64,000 nt of DNA, taken from UBA2033 sp035345875. Lineage in GTDB: Bacteria; Spirochaetota; Leptospiria; Leptospirales; Leptospiraceae. The stretch is taken from assembly GCA_035345875.1 (NCBI GenBank), contig DAORDH010000004.1:186001-250000 (forward strand). Direction: 5' to 3'. A program made the translations under genes and the position numbers. Under the pieces are notes generated by a model. That model had not been told where the DNA came from, searched no databases, and saw nothing but the letters and a program-made list of their open reading frames with translations. Below, in pieces: positions 42,835 to 52,109 of this stretch (its first letter is position 1; each line of letters begins with the position of its first letter).

Positions 42835-45800
42835 ATGAATTTAAATTGGTTACATTTTTCTTATTACTCAGTAGGAGTATTTGCAGCATTTCTTTTTATA
42901 TTCATACTAACAATCTTTTTCATAACCAAAAAAGACAAAACTGCTCCAACATATTGGCTTGCTGGAATGTTTATTGGTTATGATTTTATGCTACTTGGAT
43001 ATGTTCTTGCATATTCAATCTCAGAGCCATGGGGTGCATATCACAGATTCATTACTATGTGCGCACTCTTTGGAAACGCTGGCGTGATAGGTTTTGTTTA
43101 TTTCTTTCCTCGCTTAGATACACCGAGAGAGGCTAAGATTGTTATATCACTTTCTCTTATTATAATATTTTTAGCCTATTTTGAATTTGTAATAACAGGT
43201 TCCAAGTTGGAGAAGATTTATAATTTCACAGCACATTTTTATACCTTCGATTACGGTGCAAGACAAGCTGTAATTCTACTGCTCACACAATTGTTACCTC
43301 TTTCTGTAATCATTCGCAAAACAATTCGGTATTCTGAATACGATGGATATTTTTCAAAATGGCTTAAAAAACCAGCAGCTATTAGCGGTTATCCTCTCCA
43401 CCTTTTTTCTAGATTCATTGTTGGTTGGATTAAATTTTTCAATCCCAAAGGAAAAGATGCTCATGCATGCAAGAGTTTCGTAAAGGCAATTTCCTTTTTT
43501 ATAGTAATCGCATCAGCCAATCTACTAAATAAAGCTGGAATCATAAATTATGATTTATATTCAGCGATCTATGTAAATGTAACGCTCATACTTATTTTCT
43601 ATTTCTTTATTACTTATATCAACAATTCACCTGAGCCAACTACTTTCATGGTAAAATTAGTTGGGGTAAGCCTAATTACTATCTTACTTGTCTTAGGTTA
43701 TGTTGGCAATATTACTCTATCACTTAGTGAAGAGGATTATGATAATCAAAGAAGAGCTCAAATTTTTGGTGCTAAGCAGAATATTGTAGAAGGAAAGTAT
43801 GATGAACTTCCAGAAGAGATTGAATATATTTTAGCAAAGCCTGCAATGGCTGATATATTCGATAAAAGCTATAAAATCGAATTTATCAAGAAACCTGATG
43901 TTCTAACGGCTGAGATGATTAATCAAGGCGCAGATCGTTTCAAAGAGGGACTTATTCGTGAGACGCTTACAAAACTCATGAAGGAAAATAAGAGAGATAT
44001 AAAAAAAGATAAACCAACGAATGAAGAATATGAGGAAGCAATCAATCGCTTCAAAAAGTCACGTCAATATGATAACATTGCCAATGAAAATCTAGTAGAT
44101 GAGACGAATCAAAAAATGAATCGCCTTTATAGAGATGCTGTAATTCTTTACACACATTATGATTTCATAAAGGATAATGTAAAATATGAAATTGGATTTT
44201 CTTATTCTGAATACCGAAAGCATACGCACCACAATGCTCTAAAATTAATCTATATTATTTTTGTAACAACTGTTTTAGTATTAATTACATTCCCCCGATT
44301 CTTCGCATCGAGTTTAGTCAAACCTCTCAATAATTTACTTGGGGGAGTGACAAAAGTAAATGAAGGCAATCTAGATATAGTAGTTCCAATCAAAGTAAAT
44401 GATGAGATTGGATTTCTATCTGCCTCTTTTAACTCAATGGTTGCCTCTATCAAACAAGCTAGACGTGAATTACAGGACTATGCTGAGAATTTAGAGGACA
44501 AGGTTGCTGCCAGAACCAAAGAAGTGCAAGAGAAAATGGAAGAGGTGCAAAAATTAAAAATTCAACAAGATGGAGATTATTTTCTAACCTCTCTTCTTGC
44601 TAAACCTCTTTTCTTTAATGCAAACCGTTCTTCCTCTATTAAAACCGATTTTATCATCCGACAAAAAAAGAAATTTGAATTTAGAAATAAAAGTGCCGAC
44701 TTGGGTGGAGATATTTGTATCACTGGAAATTTAAAATTTGGAACAACAGAAAGATTTAAACGTTATACGATGGCAATGAATGGTGACGCAATGGGAAAAT
44801 CCATGCAGGGTGCCGGTGGCTCTCTAGTAATGGGAGTTGTAATTAATGCTATCATGTCTAGATCCGCTTCTAACAAAAGAGTCATGAATACAACTCCTGA
44901 ACAATGGCTTTCAGAGTTATACTATGAAGTAGACTCAGTTTTTAAATCCTTCAATGGAACAATGGTTATATCAGCGACAATTCTATTGATAGATGATGAA
45001 ACAGGTGAAATGTATTACTTCAATGCCGAACATCCATTCACAATTCTTTATAGAGATGCCTGTGCAAGCTTTATTGAAACAGAACTTCGATTAAGAAAGT
45101 TAGGACAAGAATCTGAATATCCATTTGCAGTTTATAAGTTTCAATTAATGCCAGGAGATGTTGTGATACTAGGATCAGATGGAAGAGACGATATTGACTT
45201 AACGCCTAACGATCCAATCAGAACAATAAATGAGGATGAAAATGCAATTCTTGCAACTGTTGAAGAAGCTGGTGGAAACATTTACGAAATAGAAAATATT
45301 CTAAAAACAAAAGGCGCAATCACTGATGATCTTTCATTCGTTAGAATTGAATATGCTCCTGTTGAATCTCAGGTATCATCCATCCCAGAGACTTATCAAC
45401 CGATAACAGAAAAGTTAGAGCAACCTGAAATTGAAATCAAAGAAGATGCCGAACTACAAATTGATGTAGCTGAAGTTTATCAACAAAGTAAAAAACTATA
45501 CCAAGATGGGCAGGTAAACAAAGCACTCGAAGTGTTAATGAATGCATATGCTGTAGAACAAAATAATCAAAAACTGAATAAGTTATTAGGACTAATTAGC
45601 TTTAAAGGAAAAGATTATGCAACAGCAGTTGATGTATTGAGTCGTTATCTTCAAATGGATCCAGACACAGAAGAGATGTGGTATTATCTTTCCCTCTCTC
45701 AAAAAAAGATGGGCAAGTATTTAGAATCCTTGGAGGCTTCTAAGAAAGTGTTCGAATTACATCCAGAGAATGTTAATAACCTAGTGAATCTTTCTGACCT

Positions 45801-45915
45801 ATATCGTTTAACGGGTCATTTTGCTGAAGCAAGAGAATTCTCCGAAAAAGCACTTGCACTAGATCCTACAAATCAAAATGCAAAAAAAATCTTAAACTAC
45901 CTAGGCAATGTCTAA
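42835..45915 (+). CDS. 7TM-HAMP-SpoIIE phosphatase with TPR tail, copy 2
   Basis: 1026 aa, 22 bp after copy 1. Same architecture: membrane helices ~8-290, extracellular domain, HAMP (KPLNNLLGGVTKVNEGNLDI), coiled coil with EVQEKMEEVQKLKIQQDGDY, SpoIIE (DLGGDICITG, MNGDAMGKSMQG, ILGSDGRDDIDL, TDDLSFVRI) and TPR repeats. The sensor halves have diverged strongly while the HAMP-to-TPR part is near identical between the copies, so they probably share an output but answer different signals. It is followed by birA with no gap. Confidence 0.9.
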   Translation: MNLNWLHFSYYSVGVFAAFLFIFILTIFFITKKDKTAPTYWLAGMFIGYDFMLLGYVLAYSISEPWGAYHRFITMCALFGNAGVIGFVYFFPRLDTPREAKIVISLSLIIIFLAYFEFVITGSKLEKIYNFTAHFYTFDYGARQAVILLLTQLLPLSVIIRKTIRYSEYDGYFSKWLKKPAAISGYPLHLFSRFIVGWIKFFNPKGKDAHACKSFVKAISFFIVIASANLLNKAGIINYDLYSAIYVNVTLILIFYFFITYINNSPEPTTFMVKLVGVSLITILLVLGYVGNITLSLSEEDYDNQRRAQIFGAKQNIVEGKYDELPEEIEYILAKPAMADIFDKSYKIEFIKKPDVLTAEMINQGADRFKEGLIRETLTKLMKENKRDIKKDKPTNEEYEEAINRFKKSRQYDNIANENLVDETNQKMNRLYRDAVILYTHYDFIKDNVKYEIGFSYSEYRKHTHHNALKLIYIIFVTTVLVLITFPRFFASSLVKPLNNLLGGVTKVNEGNLDIVVPIKVNDEIGFLSASFNSMVASIKQARRELQDYAENLEDKVAARTKEVQEKMEEVQKLKIQQDGDYFLTSLLAKPLFFNANRSSSIKTDFIIRQKKKFEFRNKSADLGGDICITGNLKFGTTERFKRYTMAMNGDAMGKSMQGAGGSLVMGVVINAIMSRSASNKRVMNTTPEQWLSELYYEVDSVFKSFNGTMVISATILLIDDETGEMYYFNAEHPFTILYRDACASFIETELRLRKLGQESEYPFAVYKFQLMPGDVVILGSDGRDDIDLTPNDPIRTINEDENAILATVEEAGGNIYEIENILKTKGAITDDLSFVRIEYAPVESQVSSIPETYQPITEKLEQPEIEIKEDAELQIDVAEVYQQSKKLYQDGQVNKALEVLMNAYAVEQNNQKLNKLLGLISFKGKDYATAVDVLSRYLQMDPDTEEMWYYLSLSQKKMGKYLESLEASKKVFELHPENVNNLVNLSDLYRLTGHFAEAREFSEKALALDPTNQNAKKILNYLGNV

Positions 45916-45918
45916 AAC

Positions 45919-46656
45919 TTGCTAATAGATCAAGATTCAGGTATTTTGTTGAGAACAATAGACTCAACAAATACCTATTGCAAAAAGAAAGAAGTCCCAA
46001 TCGGCTACTGGGTATTAGCCGATGAACAAACGGCCGGAAGAGGAAGGCATGGTAGAGTTTGGCTTTCACAGGGTGATGAAAAAATTTTTTTCTCAGCTAA
46101 ATTCACATTAGACAAATTAGAATCTTCCATTTCTATTTTATCTCTACTGATTGGGAGCGCAGTTTTAAAGACTCTCCAAAACTATTTTCCGGAACAAAAA
46201 AATCAACTTTCCTTAAAATGGCCCAATGATATTTACCTTGGAAACAAAAAAGTTTCTGGTATACTAATCGAGTCGGAATCAATAGAAGAAAAAACAGTTT
46301 TTATCGCAGGAATTGGAATCAATCTATATGGAAAAGAAAAATTAGAAACGAGTGACTATGTAAGTCAAAAACCCATTGGGAAGGATTTTAAACAGAAACT
46401 TATCTTTTCACTCATTGCATATATCAATGAAATAGAATGGATCCTTCAGAATACAAATCTACTTAGTAATGAAATCCAATGGATCTATGAAAATTCTCTA
46501 CTGAAAAATAAAAAAATCGAAACCACTGACAATGGAAGAAATTTATCTGGTATTGTGACTGGTTATGATAGAAATGGTTTCTTAATTGTAAAAATAACTG
46601 ACGGGAACTTAGTCTCTCTTATGGATACAGGTCCGGATTTTAAGGTGGGTTTATGA
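45919..46656 (+). CDS. birA: Biotin--[acetyl-CoA-carboxylase] ligase (catalytic domain only)
   Basis: 245 aa from a TTG, one codon after the upstream stop and in the same frame (TAA-AAC-TTG); no in-frame ATG fits. The ligase core is clear: IDSTNTYCKKK, DEQTAGRGRHGRVWLSQ (biotinyl-AMP loop), LKWPNDIYLGNKKVSGILIE and GIGINLYG. The N-terminal HTH of E. coli BirA is absent, so it is a group I ligase without repressor function. It joins biotin to carrier proteins of carboxylases. Coupled to coaX by ATGA. Confidence 0.92.
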   Translation: MLIDQDSGILLRTIDSTNTYCKKKEVPIGYWVLADEQTAGRGRHGRVWLSQGDEKIFFSAKFTLDKLESSISILSLLIGSAVLKTLQNYFPEQKNQLSLKWPNDIYLGNKKVSGILIESESIEEKTVFIAGIGINLYGKEKLETSDYVSQKPIGKDFKQKLIFSLIAYINEIEWILQNTNLLSNEIQWIYENSLLKNKKIETTDNGRNLSGIVTGYDRNGFLIVKITDGNLVSLMDTGPDFKVGL

Positions 46657-47438
46657 ACAAGGATATGTTGCTGGTAATCGATGTGGGAAATACAAATACG
46701 GTCTTCGGAGTTTTTTATGGTGAAGAGGAAGAACCTAGATTCCACAAAAGAACGGTTACTCGAAGAGATAGAACTTCCGATGAATTAGGAGTCTTTTTAA
46801 AGGGCTTTTTCAAAGAAGAAAACATTGATTCAAATGAAATCAGCGCTGCAATCTACTCAAGTGTAGTCCCTGGCTTTAATCCAATTGTTTCTAGAATGTT
46901 AGAAGATTGGTTCAAAGTAAATCCAATCAGTGTAACGGTTAATATCAATTTGCCATTCACAATCACATACCCTCGCCCTTTTGAAATAGGAGCTGATAGA
47001 CTTGTGAATGCTGCCGCAGTAGTAAGACTCTATCCAGGAAGAAGTATCATTATTGATATGGGAACTGCTACAACATTTTGTGTTGTAAATGAACATCATG
47101 AATATATTGGCGGACTTATTGCTCCCGGACTTAAAATTTCTATGGACTCTCTCATTCGCAACACTGCCCAATTACCGCCTATCGTTTTTCAAACACCTAG
47201 AAAAGTTTTAGGAGATTCAACAATTGAATCTTTACAGTCTGGCTTTTTCTATGGATGGGTTGGCCTTTTAGAAGGCATAATCCAAGAAATAAAAAGAGAA
47301 TACGGTCAAGACTACAAAGTTATAGGAACCGGTGGACTGATTACAACAATTCACAACTCCCGAAAAGGTCTTTTAGACTATATTGACCCGCTCCTTACTT
47401 TAAAAGGATTAAAACTTTTATACGAAATGAATCGATAG
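46653..47438 (+). CDS. coaX: Type III pantothenate kinase
   Basis: 261 aa. Motifs of the CoaX family: LLVIDVGNTNTVFGVF (phosphate-1), PFEIGADRLVNAAAVV, and IIDMGTATTFCVV, then GGLIAPGLKISMDSL and IGTGGLITTI. It phosphorylates pantothenate, the first step of coenzyme A synthesis. The birA-coaX order with a 4 bp overlap is common. Complete and ordinary. Confidence 0.97.
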   Translation: MNKDMLLVIDVGNTNTVFGVFYGEEEEPRFHKRTVTRRDRTSDELGVFLKGFFKEENIDSNEISAAIYSSVVPGFNPIVSRMLEDWFKVNPISVTVNINLPFTITYPRPFEIGADRLVNAAAVVRLYPGRSIIIDMGTATTFCVVNEHHEYIGGLIAPGLKISMDSLIRNTAQLPPIVFQTPRKVLGDSTIESLQSGFFYGWVGLLEGIIQEIKREYGQDYKVIGTGGLITTIHNSRKGLLDYIDPLLTLKGLKLLYEMNR

Positions 47439-47450
47439 AGAAATGATTTA

Positions 47451-48362
47451 TCAGGAAGGCTTTTGCAGTGTCGCCTGACGACTTCCTTCCTTTGTTTCTG
47501 CTCGACGCATCTTAACATCTACTTCGAGAGATTGTCTACCAGAACCTTTGAACGTTCCTCTTACAGGGGAAACATCTCGGAAGTCGCGACCAAGTCCAAC
47601 ACGCATATGCTTCTCAGATGAAATCATATTATTTGTTGGATCAAGCCCAAACCATGAAAAATCTGGAATGTAAACATCTAACCATGCATGACTTTGCTCT
47701 GCACCAACCATTTCAGGCTGTTTAGAATCAGGGTCATAACTTTCTATATACCCGCTAACGTATCGAGCAGCGATTCCAGCGCTTCTTAAAGCCGCAATCA
47801 TAGTATGAGAAAAATCTTGACATACACCCATTCTTTTTTGAATAACTTCATCTATTGGAGTATTAATATTCGTCGCGCCAGATTTATATTTGAATTCTTT
47901 TGTAAAAATTTGATTCAAATCTATAATTGCGTCAGTGAGACGTCTCTCGGGATCTAGGATTTTTTTTGCGAAGTTTCTGACTTCTTCCGTAATTGGAACA
48001 AATATAGATGGGTTTAGATAATCATAAAATTCTAACTGGTATTTATCAAACCATTCCTTCGCTTCTTTAATTTTCATAAGAGAATTGAGAGGTTCGTGCG
48101 AAGGAGCAAATAATGTTACATCACTAGTTGCAGTTATTTCTAAATAGCTATGTCGAAATGGAACAGAAAATTCATGCACTAAATTTCCAAAATAATCTCT
48201 ATGAGAAAACATTGGAACGTCAGGCGAAACTTCAATCCAATGAGAATTTACACTTTGACAAAGCGTTTCGAGTGGAGAAATTTTAACTTGAGAATAAGAT
48301 TCGGAAGCTTCATAATCATAAGAATAGCGAGTGCGATGAATAATTGTGTATCTCTGTGTCAT
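47451..48362 (-). CDS. Transglutaminase-like cysteine peptidase-fold protein
   Basis: 303 aa. N-terminal bacterial transglutaminase-like region (IIHRTRYSYDYEASESYSQV) followed by the catalytic domain: RMGVCQDFSHTMIAALRSAGI (Cys), YVSGYIES, QSHAWLDVYIPDFSWFGLDPTNN (His and Asp). Cytoplasmic. Genes of this type often sit with circularly permuted ATP-grasp and alpha-E proteins, as here, and in many bacteria with the Anbu peptidase; no Anbu gene is visible. Its start overlaps the ATP-grasp gene by ATGA. Substrate unknown. Confidence 0.9.
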   Translation of the reverse strand: MTQRYTIIHRTRYSYDYEASESYSQVKISPLETLCQSVNSHWIEVSPDVPMFSHRDYFGNLVHEFSVPFRHSYLEITATSDVTLFAPSHEPLNSLMKIKEAKEWFDKYQLEFYDYLNPSIFVPITEEVRNFAKKILDPERRLTDAIIDLNQIFTKEFKYKSGATNINTPIDEVIQKRMGVCQDFSHTMIAALRSAGIAARYVSGYIESYDPDSKQPEMVGAEQSHAWLDVYIPDFSWFGLDPTNNMISSEKHMRVGLGRDFRDVSPVRGTFKGSGRQSLEVDVKMRRAETKEGSRQATLQKPS

Positions 48363-50974
48363 AGTTGCACCGTAAAAGGAGTTGGAGAAGAAATATTACT
48401 ATAACGATCCATAATTTTATTTCCAAGTAATTCAATTCCCGCTTTCAAATGAGATGCCCAATAGCCAGGTTTGACTTCATCTTTCGCATATAAAAACTGA
48501 TCCTGCTTTTTTATTTTAGGGGGATTTACACTTGGTTTACCAAGATTGTCTTTCAAATCAAAAGAGAAGGCGCGGCTAATTAATACGTCACAAATATATT
48601 CTGGAGTTTCCTCATCATGCATAGTAAGACCTGAATCTGTGCCTATCGCATTCAGAATAGATTTAATTTTGTCGAGTGAACTTACAAGAGAATTATTAAA
48701 ACCTTTATCCGTAATCATCATTTTGTAGGCTAAATAAGGATCAAAAATAGATTGATAGTTCCATTGATATGCTTCATAGGAATTCAATATCTTTAAAATT
48801 ACTATAATAAACGGTTGTAGGTTTGGCATATCTGTATCACTCTGTGTCGCTTTTACTAAAAACTGAAGAGTGGATTTTATGACTGTGATAATATAACTAC
48901 AATGCTCTATATATCGCCCGAGCTGTATAAATTGTAAAATATCCTGTCTAGAAAAAGTATCCAAGGATGCTCCATAAAAAGACTGAGAATAATGAACAAC
49001 CCCAACCAGCCACTCAGAGAGATGATCTACGGTCATGTTTTGATTTACTGAATCCTCGACACCTGGAAGTTCCGATAAATATTCCAATAGCTTTCGAAGA
49101 GAAACCCACATATCGTTTGATAAATAGTTCTGAATTTCTCTCGCATTATTCATTGCATAATTCATATTAGATTTAACAGAATATGGATTGCGGCTATCGG
49201 CTACAGCATGCTTAAAGAAACTCACATGCCAAGGCTCACTGGATTTAAATAATTTTTTAACAGGTGACCCAGTCAAACGTGATAAGGTTTTAATAAGACT
49301 TGTGTAAGATGGATCATCGCTTCCAAGAAGTATGTCTATTTCAGAAGAATAGGCAACTTGTAAGACATTGGCTGTTGTAAAACCTCGATTGATATAACGT
49401 CCAAGCCAAAATAAACTTTCTGCAACACGACTTAAAATTAAACTTCTAGTAATTCGATTTGGGAAAAGGATTTCACTTCTTCTGTGGATAACATCATTTT
49501 TCCCCATAATCCAAGTATCTTTACTTCCCCCTCCCATTGCATTGCAAACCATCAGCGAAGATTCTTCTTTCGAAACACGAGTGAGAGCACAATTACTCAA
49601 ATGAAATGAATTTCCAAGAAAAGTATAAAACCTTGTTTCTACATATCTCTCCTTAAAATTTCCATCTGGAGTAAAAACTTTTGCTGTTGAAAGAGGAATT
49701 AATTCTTGTGCTACATATTCAAAAGGATTCTTTAATACCTTTTGTTTCATATCCTCTATCTGTGCTCTCGTTGACTCTCTTCCAATTAAAATTCCAAGAC
49801 CACCTGTTCCCTGCTTGGGCTTAATCACAAAGTCATCAATATTTGAAAAAACAAATTCCACAAATTTTGGATCCGAAAGAAGAGCAGTGGGAACAGATTT
49901 TAAAATAGGCTCTTCCGATAAGTAATAACGTATGATTGCATCTGTAAATGGCAACAAGCTCTTAGAACTTGCCACTCCACTTCCAATTGCATTAGCAACC
50001 GTAACATTTCCATACCGAACACAGGAAAAAAGACCCGGAACTCCAAGCACGCTATCTTGATAAAAACTAACAGGATCAATATAATAGTCTTGAATCCTTC
50101 TGTATATAACGTCTACCCTAGAAAGCCCGTAAACGGTTTTCATAAATACATGATTGTCTTTTACAATTAGGTCTTTTGGCAGAACGAGTGGAATCCCCAT
50201 TTTATTTGCAAGTAGCTCATGCTCACTGTAAGCTTCGTTATAAATACCTGGCGATAGTAAAACTACCATTGGATTATTATCCTGTGTAGGCGCGCACTCT
50301 TTTAGGATACTCAACATGACCGGTGTAGTATCCCAAATTTGTTTAATGGAAGCCTTCTCGAAAATATTTGGAAACTGTTGACGAAGGACTTGCCTGTTTG
50401 TCATGGCGTAACTAATTCCACTTGGAATCGTAACATTATCATCTATAACTTGAAAACTACCATCGGATGAACGAGCAATATCAAAAGCACCAATATGCAA
50501 ATAAACGTCATGCGGCACTTTGACAGATTGACAATCTCTTAGATAATTTGGATCAGCTAAGATTACTTCTTTAGGAATGACTTTATCAATTAGAATTTTT
50601 CGACTAGAATAAATATCTAATAGGAACTTATTTAATGCAAGTAATCGTTGTTTAACACCTCTTTCAACAAGAGAAAACTCTGACTCATTTACAATATGAG
50701 GAATTAAATCTAGATACCAAGGTCTCTCAACATAGTTCCCTCTTCTACTTTCTCCAAAAGTGATTCCTTGTTCTTTTAAAACAAATTCAATTCTTTTATT
50801 AATAGATCTAAGTCTATCTACACTTTGGGATTCTAGCATCGGAAGAATTTCTGAATATTCAGGACGATATTTCCCATTTGAATTTTTAGGTTTTATCTCG
50901 CTGAAAGATTCCTTCGACTGATTTGTTCGCACAGAAAAAGAGTTAGATTGTTCCGATGTCATTTGCCAGTTCAT
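48359..50974 (-). CDS. Fused circularly permuted ATP-grasp and alpha-E protein
   Basis: 871 aa. Residues ~60-500 are a circularly permuted ATP-grasp ligase (DUF404/DUF407): DLIPHIVNESEFSLVERGVKQR, QVIDDNVTIPSGISYAMTNR, FVIKPKQGTGGLGILIGRES for ATP binding, FYTFLGNSFHLSNCALTRVS. From ~530 the alpha-E (DUF403) domain follows: SRVAESLFWLGRYINRGFTTANVLQV. The two parts are separate genes in many bacteria. Together with the transglutaminase they probably make and cut a peptide-like product, but the product is not known. Overlaps thiD and the transglutaminase gene by 4 bp each. Confidence 0.9.
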   Translation of the reverse strand: MNWQMTSEQSNSFSVRTNQSKESFSEIKPKNSNGKYRPEYSEILPMLESQSVDRLRSINKRIEFVLKEQGITFGESRRGNYVERPWYLDLIPHIVNESEFSLVERGVKQRLLALNKFLLDIYSSRKILIDKVIPKEVILADPNYLRDCQSVKVPHDVYLHIGAFDIARSSDGSFQVIDDNVTIPSGISYAMTNRQVLRQQFPNIFEKASIKQIWDTTPVMLSILKECAPTQDNNPMVVLLSPGIYNEAYSEHELLANKMGIPLVLPKDLIVKDNHVFMKTVYGLSRVDVIYRRIQDYYIDPVSFYQDSVLGVPGLFSCVRYGNVTVANAIGSGVASSKSLLPFTDAIIRYYLSEEPILKSVPTALLSDPKFVEFVFSNIDDFVIKPKQGTGGLGILIGRESTRAQIEDMKQKVLKNPFEYVAQELIPLSTAKVFTPDGNFKERYVETRFYTFLGNSFHLSNCALTRVSKEESSLMVCNAMGGGSKDTWIMGKNDVIHRRSEILFPNRITRSLILSRVAESLFWLGRYINRGFTTANVLQVAYSSEIDILLGSDDPSYTSLIKTLSRLTGSPVKKLFKSSEPWHVSFFKHAVADSRNPYSVKSNMNYAMNNAREIQNYLSNDMWVSLRKLLEYLSELPGVEDSVNQNMTVDHLSEWLVGVVHYSQSFYGASLDTFSRQDILQFIQLGRYIEHCSYIITVIKSTLQFLVKATQSDTDMPNLQPFIIVILKILNSYEAYQWNYQSIFDPYLAYKMMITDKGFNNSLVSSLDKIKSILNAIGTDSGLTMHDEETPEYICDVLISRAFSFDLKDNLGKPSVNPPKIKKQDQFLYAKDEVKPGYWASHLKAGIELLGNKIMDRYSNISSPTPFTVQL

Positions 50975-51765
50975 TTAATGGTTATTGGGTTGTGGTTTAA
51001 AGTTGTGGTTCTTCCCAGAGTATAAGACTGAGAAATTGCTTCAAATATATAATATTTTGCCAGACTAATTGACTCAATTAAAGTCATCCCTTTCGCTAAA
51101 TTTGCAGTAATCGCAGCGGAATAAGTGCAGCCTGTTCCATGTGGATTAAAATCTGGAACAAATCTAGAACTGAGTGGATAAATAGTTCTGCCATCGTAAA
51201 AATAATCAACTGCATACTCAGATTCTTTTAAATGACCACCTTTTAATAAAACAGGAACTCCAAACTTATCGTATAACTTCCTTACACCTGCATCCATTTC
51301 TTTTTCATTTGTAATCGTTTCACCAATTAGAATGCTCGCTTCGTCTAAATTTGGAGTAAATAAAGAAGAAATAGGAATCAGCTTTTTTTGAATAGCGTCT
51401 ACCGCATCTTCTTTTAAAAGCCTAGCACCGCTTGTGGCAACCATAACAGGGTCTACTACAATTTTATAATCTTTACCCTTAAGTAATTCACAGACAATAT
51501 CAATAATTTCTTTTGAAAAAAGCATACCAGTTTTAATAGCGGCTACTGGGAAGTAACCAGTCACTGCGGAAATTTGCTTTTCAATCAACTCAGCGGATAC
51601 TTCTTGTATGCCGCTAACACCAGAAGGATTCTGAGCAGTAAGACAAGTAATTACTGTCGTTCCAAATATTGAATGAGCTAAAAATGTTTTTAAATCTGCT
51701 TGGATGCCTGCGCCTCCACCTGAATCGGAACCTGCGATAGTTAGTGCAATGGGGAAATCTCTCAT
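50971..51765 (-). CDS. thiD: Hydroxymethylpyrimidine/phosphomethylpyrimidine kinase
   Basis: 264 aa from the ATG at 51765, which overlaps the alkyltransferase-like stop by ATGA; an earlier TTG start is less likely. IALTIAGSDSGGGAGIQADLKTF, VITCLTAQNPSGV, VDPVMVATSGARLL and FNPHGTGCTYSAAITANLAKG are ribokinase-family ThiD motifs, with the catalytic Asp/Gly-Thr-Gly-Cys turn. It phosphorylates HMP and HMP-P for thiamine synthesis. No other thi gene is nearby, so its place in this operon is unusual. Confidence 0.95.
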   Translation of the reverse strand: MRDFPIALTIAGSDSGGGAGIQADLKTFLAHSIFGTTVITCLTAQNPSGVSGIQEVSAELIEKQISAVTGYFPVAAIKTGMLFSKEIIDIVCELLKGKDYKIVVDPVMVATSGARLLKEDAVDAIQKKLIPISSLFTPNLDEASILIGETITNEKEMDAGVRKLYDKFGVPVLLKGGHLKESEYAVDYFYDGRTIYPLSSRFVPDFNPHGTGCTYSAAITANLAKGMTLIESISLAKYYIFEAISQSYTLGRTTTLNHNPITIK

Positions 51766-52109
51766 TTTGTTTGAAACCAACCGTAAATAGTTAAATCAAT
51801 TTGTGCTACAATATTAAATACAATCCCCTCTTGTTCAAGCAGTTTTCGTTGAAGCTTTGCTCTAATTGTATCCCCTTTAAAAGAAATTTCTCCTTTAGCA
51901 TTGATCACTCTCTGCCATGGAATCTCCTGCTCCTGCTGTTTCTTTAAGGCATTCAAAGCATATCCGACAGCACGAGCAGCACGAGGTTCGCCTAAAAAAC
52001 TTGCAATTTGTCCATAGGTTGCCACTTTTCCCTTCGGAATTTTTTTCACAGCTTTATAAACACGCTCGTAAAAGGAGTCTTTCTTAATCTCTTGCTTTTT
52101 AGGTTTCAC
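51762..52109 (-). CDS. Alkyltransferase-like protein (ATL, MGMT family without the active Cys)
   Basis: 115 aa. DNA-binding helices of the MGMT fold are seen in VATYGQIASFLGEPRAARAVGYAL (Arg finger included). The active-site motif is PWQRVINAKG: Trp65 replaces the alkyl-acceptor Cys of PCHRV. ATL proteins bind O6-alkylguanine without repairing it and hand the lesion to nucleotide excision repair. First gene of a four-gene operon with ATGA junctions. Confidence 0.92.
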   Translation of the reverse strand: MKPKKQEIKKDSFYERVYKAVKKIPKGKVATYGQIASFLGEPRAARAVGYALNALKKQQEQEIPWQRVINAKGEISFKGDTIRAKLQRKLLEQEGIVFNIVAQIDLTIYGWFQTK

